Shown here: positions 23,206 through 34,379 of the stretch, one piece after another
How the letters are laid out: the number at the start of each line of letters is the position of its first letter
Position numbering within the stretch: position 1 is the stretch's first letter
NCBI GenBank assembly: GCA_000469685.2
Contig: LS997563.1
Coordinates: 30,130,397 to 30,194,396 of the forward strand
DNA from: Haemonchus contortus
Taxonomy: Eukaryota; Nematoda; Chromadorea; Rhabditida; Trichostrongylidae
Direction of reading: 5' to 3'
Length of the DNA stretch: 64,000 bases
Program-made: the position numbers and the translations under genes
The notes under the pieces: model-generated
Told to the model about the DNA's origin: nothing
The model's input: the letters and a program-made list of their open reading frames with translations, nothing else
Database searches by the model: none

Positions 23206-25479
23206 GCCAAATACATATGAGGCACGAAAAAGTAGTATTTGAAGAAGGTAGGGAATATGCCAGTCTGCACAGGGATCTGTGGACCCAGCGTTATGTGCCT
23301 GGAAGTTTGCTTTAGTCAAAATGACCTGGAAGAAAATGGCGGCTCACCCATCCGATGGGAATGTTTATCATTCCAACCTTGGTCGGGTTGTCAAGCCGTT
23401 TGCTCTGGTGCACTATCTGATCCTACCTGATATTGTGCCCTTTGGGTACTTCTGGGCTGATATTGCATCTGAAGAACATACATAAATTTGTTTGTTTGAT
23501 TAGTGTACACAACAACATTGTGCCTCCAGGGTGTATTCTTGATGTTGCGAGCATTCAGTGAGAGTGCAGAAATCAAGCTATAGGGAGGGCTCAAGTGGAG
23601 TCCTAAAAAGCAAAGTAAAAACTCAATTCGGCTTCAGCTTACTACTACGATAGCGCTATCTAATAAGAGCAATTACCCGCCAGTTCGCTATGGTAAACTC
23701 GTTTCAGTGAAAGTCTTGAAATATGCCGTACGTCGAAAGACCCTATTATGTATGCATTCCTCTCTCTACTGAAAATTTCTCCAGTAATTCAATTACTGTC
23801 AGCGATAGCAGTTTGAGACCGTTTGTACTCATTCCATTAGCAATCCTACCAAAGTATTGGGTAATCCCAGGCTTAAGGGGTGGGATCCAAAGTTTAATTA
23901 TAACTACATTTCTGCCGTTTCTATGAATTCAATAGAAAAAATACGTGATCTCTTCATTTAGTTGGATTTTAAGGTGGGTATAGAAATTCTCATATGGGCT
24001 ATAATTATTTCAATAACCTATGGCCATCTCGATTGCGTTCTTCAGTGGTCAGACTCCATTGAAGACGGAACGGTCACACTTGTCACATTAATAAGCAAAT
24101 GACCAAAGTCTTTTCCTTGTTCTTTCCCTTGAATCCTAGTCTCCGGAAAGGATGACCGAGTCGAAGTTCTTGGCCGTCAAACTGAAAGAATCGTCTAACC
24201 GAAAAACACTTGAGACAACATAGTAACATTACAAACAAACATGCCGACAATTCAATCGATGTCGTGCTGTTCAAATCAAGGAGACTAACCAGTATTCAAA
24301 GACACATTTTGCGCTAAGAGCTGGTTTTATCAACAACATATTGAGAAGGTACTCACTGTGTTAGAAGATTCAGTCAATATGTCGAGTTCTTGCTACAAAC
24401 AATACTTACAACCAGTTTACCTTGCCCTGAAAATCAGAAGGACCTCAAGAATTATCACAGGAACGATCGTCTTCCAGTGGATGCATGTGAGTCACGGAGA
24501 ACCAGATCTTCATGTAAATGGGGAAACATGTATTCATTCAAAATTTACATCTACAAAAAGATCATCAAAAAACATCAAAATCAAAAATTTTCATGATCGT
24601 AGAATCAGTCTGACCCCCTACAGAAGCCATCAGCTAAAACGATAATCCCATCTGCCGGAGTTTCAGCCCTTCTCACTCCTTCTTCGATTGTGGGCCAGGT
24701 AGCCCTATCGTTCCCATTCTTGAGCGTCATAGCACGTGTCTAAGCCATCATGGAATGTGTTTTCAATGTAAATGTTGACGTGCCCTTTTGGCATTGATAT
24801 AGATATTTACCCTTGGTATTCCAATCAGACAACATGTTTGAGGAGCAAGCAGGACGATAAGGTAGGAAGGTAGGTGGCTCGGGAATTATTCATAGATAAA
24901 GGTTCATTTGCTTTTTTTCTATCTTTCAATTTGCTTTTTGTTGTCTAATATCCATTTAATAGACCTCACAATGGTTGTTCACCAGTTCTGCCAGTGGTCA
25001 CGTCGTCGTCTTCGTGGCCGTCGTTGGTTACCGTAATCGTTCACAATAAGCATGCGATTCTCTCATGGGCGAGACATTAATATGTAGCTGTACATGACCA
25101 ACATAATGTCGACGAATAGAATAACTAAATACTAGTAATGAACAACATATACTACTATGAGAATTCCGCAGATCGTCATCCAGTAGGTGGGAATAAACAG
25201 GCAAATTGCCATGATTTTGTCTGTCCGTTCCCACTTACTGAAGACAATTACTGGGGTAACACTTAACAGATGATCTAAGACCTATATGTTTGCATCAGTG
25301 ATGACTGTGTACTTGCACTTCCCACTTACTTCTTTACAGAGTCCGTAGCACATTTCCCGCACAAAGGGCAAACACTAAACGACATCTGCGATAAGCACAT
25401 AGCAATACATAATAAATAACATTTTATGAAGTAGTTGCCACGTTCGGTCTTCTTGAAACCTGGGCATCTCACATAATGT
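23206..25479. other. Unassigned DNA
   Basis: Short frames only, with no splice-supported exon chain. Nothing recognised. Confidence 0.4.
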
Positions 25480-26350
25480 TTATACACTGTTTTGCCGAAC
25501 AGGTTTGTTATGATGAAACCGCTTTATTAGGTCGACGTTTCGAACAACTCGTCGTCTTCAAGGGCCTGAAAGTAGTTCGGAGCTCCTGACCTGTGGCTTA
25601 CCCGACCAAGCGCCCAATCACGCTAGGCCAGTTGCAACAACTCCCAGAAATTTGAACATCAAAAGGTTCCAGCGAAGCAACCAACCTTTTGCGGTTTCCG
25701 CCAGGGTGTTGTCCCACTCGATGCCGTGAACAATAAGGGACTAATGAGACACCATCGACGATCGTGAGATAAAAATTACGCGATGAGCTCAGAGCCCACA
25801 AAAGAGAATGAATGGCAGAAGCTCACCCGTTATGGCAATGCATTCATTTCGGTTGTTCAGCTTAGGATTTCTCTCGCGGATGCGCAACGCTTCCAATATC
25901 TTTCTGATACCGATCTCATTCTCGTGGGCTAGGATTTCGCATTTAATATCAAAATCATCGCCCTGATGTTCGTCTAGTCGATGCCTGCCAAGCGGCGTGA
26001 ATAGGCTTCCACGCCTTTTACCTGCTAGATGTTCCTTGACGCGTATGCTCACCATCCTTCCCGTCTCACCACTATGTATATATCTCATCACAAGCTGAAC
26101 ACTAAAGTTGATACACTGTTCCTCACTGTGTGCAATCTCCATCTCTTCCAAAAGGACAAACAACGCAGTTATCCGTCGTGCACGTACGATCATAAAGCCT
26201 ATTGCGGATTAGATGACGTTTGATATTGTTCGCTGGTAGGTTTATCAGGACAACATCATTCGCCAAGTCCGCTCTTGCATGCATTGTCGATTTCTGCGCT
26301 TACTTTGTATGATACAAATGGAAGCCGGAGATGCGCCATGTTTTCACGGT
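25480..26350 (-). mobile_element. Penelope-like retroelement, 3' part with GIY-YIG nuclease
   Basis: Minus-strand frames give the RT-to-nuclease linker AHLRLPFVSYKVSAEID (about 26290-26345). After a frameshift, IKRHLIRNRLYDRTC and DNCVVCPF follow, with the CCHH-like Cys pair. Then comes a GIY-YIG nuclease region: YIHSGETGRMVSIRVKEHL (diverged from the usual YIGETGR), STPLGRHR-like LFTPLGRHRLDEHQGDDF, and NNRNECIAITGELLPFI ending at 25789. Penelope-like elements join a TERT-like RT to this nuclease. The RT itself is absent here. Several breaks make it inactive. A hammerhead-like motif lies in the 3' noncoding part at 25530-25561. Confidence 0.85.
25530..25561 (-). ncRNA. Decayed hammerhead-ribozyme-like motif of the Penelope-like element
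   Basis: On the minus strand the order is TTGAAGA, then a short CGAC/GTTCG stem-loop, then GAAACGTCGACC. This echoes a hammerhead core (CUGANGA, stem II, GAAA, cleavage-site GUC). Penelope-like elements are known to carry such ribozymes in their terminal repeats. The first core base reads T where C is required, so activity is not expected from this copy. Confidence 0.35.
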
Positions 26351-26404
26351 TTCTCAGCGAGTACGCTTTTTTATGAAGTCTTACAAAGATGGCGATTTGT
26401 GGGC

Positions 26405-26500
26405 AAAACTTCGGCCTCGGACGGAACTCGAACCCGTACTTGTTCTCTCCGGGCACCGTGCTCTATCCCTTGCACTACCGAAACCCCGCCTGCCCTCGCC
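26405..26500 (-). repeat. tRNA-like SINE, family 2, copy 2
   Basis: The minus strand reads GGTTTCGGTAGTGCAAGGGA (A-box region), then TAGAGCACGGTGCCC, and CGGGTTCGAGTTCCGTCCGA (B box), with tRNA-like spacing. It shares this layout with 1735-1815 but keeps a better B box. It sits just upstream (in element sense) of the Penelope linker. A genuine but unusual tRNA gene is less likely because no closed acceptor stem is visible. Confidence 0.55.
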
Positions 26501-27677
26501 TTCGTAATGGGTGTTGAGACGGTCGGCCAATATCAGCACAGAACCGTTAAGCTGTAAGCTTTAGTAGCGTTATCTTAAAAAGTGCTTAAACAGTTGAAGT
26601 AGAGGCCTTAGGAAGTCTTGGCCAAGATAGTATAGCTTCACTACGGGCTGGAAATACTACAGGTCGAAATTCCACCTTGTCGCTCAACATAATGACCTTG
26701 TAGCCACTGATGCTTGCCATTAAACTGTTTCGGCTTTGTCGTGCTATCGTTGAGATAGTTCCTACGAACTTTACTTGGTCAACTGGTATTAGCGCAGTTA
26801 CTAGACCCCTCTTATCGCCCTCTAATCAGAAGCTGTCCATGCCAAGTTCTTTTGACCCTCATATTAGGCTGTCACGAGGGCTGTGAGGCTCACTCAGCCT
26901 ACGTCAAACTCCAAAAAACGTTAATCTTTCATCTCTTACATTCGTATTTACAAGTTGTATTTGTATTAACTACGAGCCTCTTGTGTTCGAGCCTTTCTCA
27001 GGCTGACTAGGCCGAGGAGGAAAAATGTATGTGAAGATTCCCTCACAAACTGACAATTTTTCATTACATTTCAACAAACCACATATTACATTAACGTCAA
27101 TCATCAACGTAGAACACTTGAGCGTAGTTTCAGCTCTGTACTGAAAGAGGAGAGGACAATTATCACTAGAATAGAACATAGACAACAACATAAGTTACAC
27201 TACAATAAAAATGTAATAGTGTTAGAAATACGAGACATACATATGTCAACTGGCAGTCCTGAGCACTTCAAGGCAGGAGAACATTACGAAAGGAAATGTT
27301 TGAAGTCAAGATGACAATACCCGGAGGTGAGATACAATGAAGCGCTAATGAAAGAGACCATGAGAAAGAATTGGTTTTCTTGTGACTCAGAGCAATCATT
27401 GAGATTCCATAAAGTACACTTGGGATGTACAGCGCAACGATCCCAATTCGATAACGGATTCGAACACTAATGCCCAATTCAATGTATCCAACACTTACTA
27501 CAGGTTGTCGTAACTTTTCGAAGTAGCTTTTCATGAACGAAAAAGAGATTTTCAACTGGAATCCTTACGCATTTCATCCCAAACCTATCAACATGTTAAT
27601 TAGATGAACAATTCAAACTGATGCATAGTGCGATCCCGAACCCCAGCGAGATCAAAATACTTTGACTTTCTCCACAT
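26501..27677. other. 3' flank of the zinc-finger gene
   Basis: I find no canonical AATAAA on the minus strand in the first 400 bp past the stop, so the polyadenylation site is not assigned. A splice-flanked 57-nt minus-strand frame at 27499-27555 lies beyond the stop and is not incorporated. No other feature is seen. Confidence 0.4.
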
Positions 27678-30600
27678 TCAGACAGTCTTTTCTTCGGTAG
27701 ACGACACATCCGTTGGGAGGAGCGTCTCTACAGGAGGGAATAGATCGAAGATAGTCACTTTTCTTAACATTTGTACGTCATATGAGGCAGTCTGAAAGGG
27801 AATAGTCTGAGTCTTCCTTCACAAAGTAGCTGAAAGTCATTTCATAAAGAATAGGAATTCAGATTTGTCACGCATAAAACCCACTTTTTAAAACGCCATT
27901 TCCTTCACAATTTTTAAATGCGATAGACATAAAAATCTATTTCTTATTCGGTCTACAAGGTGAGAAGCTGTTCGTTTCCAGGTCTTCTTCTCTTCAGGAG
28001 GAGCCTCAGGCAAACAATCAAAAACTCCCAGTTTACTCTTCATTACATTGGCATACACACACGTGAGAGGCCGATTTATAACTGACTTTTGGAAATAGTT
28101 GAAAAAGAAGAAAAGACATGAAAATAGAGAGGATAGGTCTTATTATGCCCATTATCAATCATCTGGAAAAGTATTTATTTTTAAATTAAAGTATCAAAGA
28201 GTGACACCCCATACTATCAATTTTCCCTTCAAAAAAATCGTTTTCTTCTGGAAGACCCTGAGAATTAGCCCCACATTCGAAGGAATAGAAGAGAATGAAA
28301 GGTTAGTTGGAACTAAACTAAAAACCACGATCGATGAATCTTTGTTCTGCCCGCTTTCATTTATCCTTCTAAAAATGGGAAACTCGTAAAAGTCACGATG
28401 CGATGAAGGAAACATGGCTGCATAGAAAGGAGAAAAGGAACCATAGTGCAAGAAAAAAAAAACTTTAAAAAATACAAAAAAAAAACACTCACTGCTTCTT
28501 GTTTTGCCAGCTTTGGCGGCACTGAACCCAAAGGCTCTATTCGATAGGCATGACGAAATCGACACTTTCTTCGCTTAGAGCCTCTCAGATCGCTATGGAA
28601 GTCGATAGGAGAAAAAGCGACGTTGAAATTATGCTTATTCATCATGCGAACACATTTTAAAAGCCTTTCATCGAAATGAGGGCAGTATATTGTCGGACGA
28701 GGGCCTAAAAGATACCAGTATAATTGCAAGAGGGACAAAAAAATGATAAGAAGAGTAGCAACCACAAAAACACCCAAGTTCCAGAACCCAGAACTCAAAA
28801 CCCGCGAACAACTCGATAAACCCTACTGTCTCCTATATATTAGGCATTGTGAATACCCCTTAAACAGAGTACTCTAAAAAATCAAAAAAAAAGAGAAAAT
28901 CTGATTTCCAGGAAAGGCAATGAATGAAAAACTCACGAACTGGATAGTACACTCGTGGTCGCCAACCGTAGCAGCTCTCCCTCTTCACGACGACCGGAGT
29001 TTCTTTGACTGAAATGAAGAATCGGATAAGGATTAAAATCTGGCAAAACATTCTAATTTTTAACTTTTTTGCTAGTATTCCTCCTCCCCTCCCCCCCCCC
29101 CCCCCCCCCCCTCCCTCCCCCACTTCAGAATTGACTCAGATTTTTGCTAAGAACAGCAAAAGATGTCGAGTTGGTCAATCCATCAGAAGCACTGACATCG
29201 AGTGCTCCTCAATTCACCGAACAGGAGTCATTTATTGAAACGAAGCTCGCTCATACTCCGTGAACAACTGATTACAATCTACGGAGTATGTCATGGAAAA
29301 TAAATCACCTGGCTTGGGCGGATTGATATGTTCGAGACGAACATGTTCCTCCAACTTATACGTTGTTGAAAAACGCATCTGACACCCTTCAATAACGCAA
29401 TGAAAAGGATTAGCGCATCGGGCATGACGAGTTCGATAATGATCTACGAGCCAGCACACCTGTAACAAGTAACTCCTATGATGTGTACAGATAGCCATTC
29501 AATGAACCAAAACTTTAAGTTGCGAGACATCAGTACTATTTTAAGCCAAATTCCTAAAAATAGGAGCACGAAAGCTTAAGCTATTTGTCTGCTTGAAGTC
29601 GAATCATCGAATAGAGCACAAGTTATACAAAGAAGTGGAGTAAACACAGTTTAGGAATTGGAGCTTAGGAGTTACCAAACAACGACGTCGATATTATTGG
29701 TCACAAAATTACGAGCATCAAAGTATCATACTCATATGGACGTACGGCTGTTCAAGATCGATAATTACCCAGTTGCACAAATGATATGTCATTCAGCCTA
29801 TATAAGGGCAGTTCGTCATTAAAGGAAATACCAGGAATTTCAATTTCATTTTAAAGTAATACTAGTTTGTGATAGATAATCATCATTTCTCTAAAGTCAT
29901 GATGAGAGGCATCAATCAACACCGTTGTGGGATGCGTCAAGGTATTCCACTTCCATTCGACGTATAACAGTGTTTGGAATTTACACATTTTGTGGACTTA
30001 GACGATATACAATTAAGTGTGTTATCCTTTCAGACGAATGGGGTACTAACGACTTGACGCAAGAGGGATGACGAAAGACTGGATGGTAAGACCGGCATCG
30101 GTTCGGGATCTGACAGCTGGCTCATACATGTGAAAGTGCTCCAATTGCATTCCCACTACTGCCAGTATTTACCAAAAGGCAGGGCAAACGCAAAAAGACT
30201 GAATTTCGCCCTCAGTAGCAGATTTCCTTATTATCTTTCCAACCCTTTCGAAAACATGAATTAGAGACCATAGCACTCCTTTAGTTGAGTATAAAACAAT
30301 CATCGCCAATTCGAGGTTGCTGCGTGTGGCTGCAACAGGGTTTTCCTTTTAGTAAAATAAGTTTGCGGCGCGTGATCTTGAGAGCAAAAATGGGCGTAGA
30401 ACATTGAATACATTAGTTGAATTTCGCATAAACACCACATTCAATTCGCAACACGAAAGCAATGGGTGAGCGCTGCGGGAGCAGGAATGCCTATAAAAGG
30501 CACAATTATACGGGAACGGTTATCGGCGAATGGTTATGCAAAAAAGATTCCACAATGATACGTGACGGCACCATCGCTACCGAACTTATATTTGAATGAT

Positions 30601-33152
30601 GGAAATCAAGTAGATAAACAAGAAAGAGAAAAATAGAGAATCTTAACTACTCAAAAAACTGAAAACATCAAATACAAAAAATGTCGCACTGAAGCAGGAA
30701 CGACTCATATTAAGGAATCCAGGAAAAACGTGGAAAAAAATCAAAGCAAATAACTCTCACCTTCTTCTGTTGATCTCCTCGTCGAAGGAACATTGCGCAG
30801 TCATCCCAATGACATCTGATGGGTTCATCATCTTCTTGTTCTTGCTGCTTAGGCTTTGAAGGTTCATGTGGCAAATCCCGTAAAACGTTGATATGAAGCT
30901 GAAATCAAAATTTAGAATGGCTTAGGGATCCGTAACATAACGGAGGATATATTGAATAGCCTACTTCAGTGACATGATCATAGAGATAATCAGCCGTCTC
31001 GAAAATACTCTCGCAACCACTCCATAAACAATGATACCTAACTGAACCGCCATCAACGAGACCCGTTTTGATCTCAGAGCAAGTGGTTTCTGAAAAGTAG
31101 ATGTCTCATAATACTTATGTAGATGAACAATATAAGAAATAATATCATAATTCCAAGTATTCTCTGACCATTATAATCGGAGGTTTGACAGCTAGTCGAA
31201 GTGCAGGCAACGCAACTCGAAGAGCAATCGTTGTTCTGAGAGGATGTCGATGCTGAGTCTAGGGAAACGGAATCCTGGAAAATAAGCTCATAAATTAAGT
31301 ATATAAAGAGGGCGGTGGCTGTAAAACTTGCCTCGCGATAAAGCGATATTTCACTGCTTGACGGTGTTAAGTCACAAATGACATTATGAGCATCAGTGGC
31401 AGGCTGACATACGACGGCTGTGGAAGAGGAAGGGGGTGACGTGACACAGGTAGAACGGACGAACTGTAATTTCAAACATGATGCAATCAAATCAGAATAG
31501 AATCAACCAATCAACATAATCGAATCGGATTTCCCCTATGAATGTAAACAACAAGCATGACGATACCGGACAGCTGGCAGCTGTGCAACAATGGTTCAGA
31601 CCCTTACTAATTGCATCCACGGTCATCATCAAGCAAAGAACGCCTATCAGGCTTTGGAACAATTACTGGCCATTATAGCCTGCGATTACACATGCATTAA
31701 GTGGGGATCGAGTCCAAAGTGCAGGTATTAGCGGAGGCCTTCGCACTTGGCCGGCAACCTATTTAAGCTTCCGCGATTGCGCTTGCAATGTCAATACAGC
31801 ACGCCTACGGATTAGGTTCATGATTTCTTTTGAAATGCCGAAATATTTGTGATCAAGAATGACCTGAAAATTCTGATACTGAACTATCTTCAAGAACGCC
31901 AATCAACATTTCACCGATGATCCAAACTGACCAAGACAAATGAAAAGAGGATTTTCTGGCAAAGCGGTAATACAACAAGAAAAAACCTATTCCCGTGTAA
32001 ATCTCCTGTACATGTGCTCCAGTTTCCCACTGTTAAGGGTCATCACTGACTCGATCTACAGGTATCTCGAAGTACTATCGTGATCATAACTATTGACCCG
32101 ATTACTATCATGGCTTCCCCACCACTCCATCTTGGTCATTGCGTCATCTATTCAACAGAGGAACACAAACTATGCAGTAGATTTAAGACTGGGTACACAA
32201 AATGATCTAAAAAGAGCTGAAGGACTAGTTTTTGATGCATAGACATGAGAGCTTTCATATCTACCAAGTCCCAAAAAAGCAGCCTTTAACGATGTTCGGC
32301 TTCTAAAAATGTCCCGTAGTGATTAGTTGGGACTATTGAGACCGACGGACAAGACCACAGAACAGTACATCATGAGGTAGACGATTTTGACCTCTTTCGA
32401 GCATGGGTTACATCCTACGAAGGGTTTATCCTATCACCTGTAGAGAAGTCCTACCAAATGAAGCATGAGTTCTTCTTCTGCTGGTATCACGACCTCAAAA
32501 ACAAAAATCCGTACTTTCAAGCAATCATTCTAAAGGCCCACATTACCAGATTCTCGGAATAATGATAAGAAAACAATGAAACGATTATCGGGGACGTAAC
32601 CGTAGCGGAAAGGACAACAGAAGAATGGACACGCCTTCGTCACCAATATCTTTAGCAGTAAACCGTTATCTCAACTGTATTGTTATTAGCTTAGAAAGTT
32701 GAATGAAGCCTTTACTAATCCTTGGAACATATTACAATAAAAAAGTTCATGCGCGAGAAAATTACATTTGCTGTATGAATTCGATCGATAGTGTAAATCA
32801 TTGAGGGCATAGCAAACAGAACATCCTCAAAACTTATGTATAATCAATTCAATTTGGAGTAATTCAATTGAAATTAGGTTCGAAATTGGGGACCGGAAAA
32901 AGCAAAACACTATTCATGCCACCATTGAGTTTTTTTCAGAACTTTCGTTAAAAAACGTTTTGAACAAGACCAACTGCCTCACTTCCAATATCAAGCGATT
33001 AAGAAAGAGAAAACCAAGAAAAGGAATGTAAAAGAGAAGAAAGTAGAAAAACTTCTACAAACCTTGGCACTAGAAGATGATGTGGTTGGACTCGATGGAC
33101 AGCAACATGACTCAAACCCAGAATCCGTCGATATAGGGCTAAGCCGGTCCAT
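27678..33152 (-). CDS. C2H2 zinc-finger protein, nine exons, 379 aa
   Basis: Exons in transcript order: 33152-33063, 31463-31332, 31274-31169, 31089-30965, 30898-30761, 29459-29309, 29008-28937, 28704-28493, 27791-27678. They sum to 1140 nt, and all eight junction phases agree (0,0,1,0,0,1,1,0). Acceptors are mostly TTTCAG; intron 2 uses a GC donor. Residues 1-110 are Ser/Thr/Cys-rich. Three C2H2 fingers follow: C130/C135/H148/H153, C180/C185/H204/H209 (expanded to 18 residues between Cys and His), and C218/C223/H236/H241. A basic stretch (RGSKRRKCRFRHAYR, 312-326) precedes a terminal exon with TIFDLFPPVETLL. Such proteins usually act in the nucleus on DNA or chromatin. The finger spacing and C-terminal layout recall AEBP2/Jing; finger 1 (CLWSGC..F.T) also recalls ARID2. 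I assign neither firmly. The first ATG is chosen because an in-frame stop lies upstream and a TTATAG acceptor sits about 20 nt before it, compatible with trans-splicing. Extra 5' exons remain possible. Confidence 0.8.
29081..29121 (-). repeat. 21-nt G run within intron 6 (sense strand)
   Basis: The plus strand has 21 consecutive C at 29091-29111 flanked by CTCCTCCCC and TCCCTCCCCC. Since the gene is on the minus strand, the pre-mRNA carries a G run with neighbouring G triplets and longer tracts about 80 nt upstream of the exon 7 acceptor. That is suitable for G-quadruplex formation. It also produces spurious Pro- or Gly-rich frames. The run length may be unreliable in assembly. Confidence 0.85.
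32323..32562 (+). pseudogene. Coding-like 79-codon frame without start, inside intron 1
   Basis: The plus strand is open from just after a TGA to a TAA with varied, protein-like composition: DDFDLFRAWVTSYEGF, then SPVEKSYQMKHEFFFCWYHD and IILKAHITRF. There is no ATG before residue 54 and no clear splice sites. Neighbouring frames upstream (SYLPSPKKAAFNDVRLL near 32255) also read as broken protein. This suggests a decayed gene or mobile-element protein inserted in the intron. No family is recognised. Confidence 0.35.
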
Positions 33153-33600
33153 GAGTGCCAAACGCCACCGAACCCCGTTGACGCGGTCTATAACGCCATC
33201 GTATTAAATTTGACGTAAGACCTTGGCAGAACGAAAAAAACCGACGTCACAGGATTAGAACCGAACAGATGGACAACGATATAAAAACCAGGAACAGAAG
33301 TGAAGCTTTGCGAACTTGACAACAACAAAGAGCTCAAGAGAAAAACTTTTTTTCGGAAAAAAACAAAGGGAAAATAGACAGGCGGAGGCGGCAGAAAAAC
33401 AAGCGACGCCGTCAACATACAACGCAATCAATACAGGTGTAGATGAGAGATGAGTTCGATGGGGAAAAAGGTTCTGTTTATTTTCCACGTGAACCTTTTT
33501 CAGAAAAAGGATTGAGAATAATCAATCAACATCAAATTGGGGAAAAATCCCAAAAATAAATGAGTCTAAATGAAAAAGCAATAAACATACACAATAAACA
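33153..33600 (-). promoter_or_regulatory. Putative 5' region of the zinc-finger gene
   Basis: Upstream of the chosen ATG, a TTATAG acceptor-like site lies about 20 nt away. A palindromic E box CACGTG (33486-33491) is followed at once by a 17-nt perfect palindrome, CCTTTTTCAGAAAAAGG (33494-33510). No TATA box is assigned. The position about 340 nt from the ATG suits a proximal promoter, but the motifs are short and the role is inferred. Confidence 0.3.
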
Positions 33601-34379
33601 AAACTTTTTGAGAAAATGCGTTTAAAAGGATGTCAGCAGGCGGATCAAAGATCGAGTTTGGACAGAAGCACTCGGAGCCAGCTTATCATCACTTTTATCG
33701 AAATCAAAGAAGAAAACAGGTGATAAATAGAAGGCATAAACATGATTATCAATAAGGAAAACAAAACGTGAAAAATGTAAATCAATATCCGCAAGAGTTT
33801 ACAAAATTGGTTTTTTTTTGGATTCATTTGTTTTTTCATATGATAGTGACCACATGCAAAAAAAGGTAAACCATGAAAATGAAAAAAGACTGACGGTATT
33901 TCGAAGTTGTAACATAATATTACAACAAAATAACAACAACAGCAATATCAGAACCACCAAAACATATGAGGCGAGAAAAAAAAAAACAGGAAGAAACTCC
34001 TTGTGAAAGGAAGAAAAGAGCCAAGAAGTGAACAAGAGAAGGAAGTTTGTTTAATAACTTTGACGGAGCTGGAAAGTTCTTCACTGAAGTTTTTCTTTGT
34101 TCTAAAATTATTTGTTTGTTTACTTTTATGCTGTGAAAGTGGGCGAACTTCTATGAAAGACGTCACAACAACTGCCAAACACAAACATAAACGAGCGAGG
34201 TAAAAAGTTTTAGTTCGGGAACAGATGCGAATCGATAAAACGAGTATTTTGGAATGTAAGAATATAAATAAAGATGAAAATGAATAAAATGATTAGCCTG
34301 AACAGCTCAGGGGAAGCAAACGGATGGCGGAGGGGGCGGCGCCCGGGTGTGTGTGTTGTGTGGTGGAGTGGTATCTTAC
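33601..34379. other. AT-rich DNA between gene and exon candidate
   Basis: Strongly A/T-biased with homopolymer runs (near 33812 and 33978). The hydrophobic Phe/Leu-rich minus frames at 33645-34184 follow from that bias and show no splice context. Confidence 0.45.

Noticed and set aside
27499..27555. 57-nt minus-strand frame between an ATTCCAG acceptor and a GTAAGTG donor
   Set aside because: It lies beyond the stop of the gene, and adding it is not needed to close the model. A minor alternative 3' exon is possible but unsupported.
29005..29238. Pro-rich plus-strand frame over the C run
   Set aside because: It is produced by the poly-C tract inside an intron of the opposite-strand gene.
33645..34184. 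Several hydrophobic Phe/Leu-rich minus frames resembling membrane proteins
   Set aside because: They reflect strong A/T bias and homopolymers; no splice sites or conserved residues.
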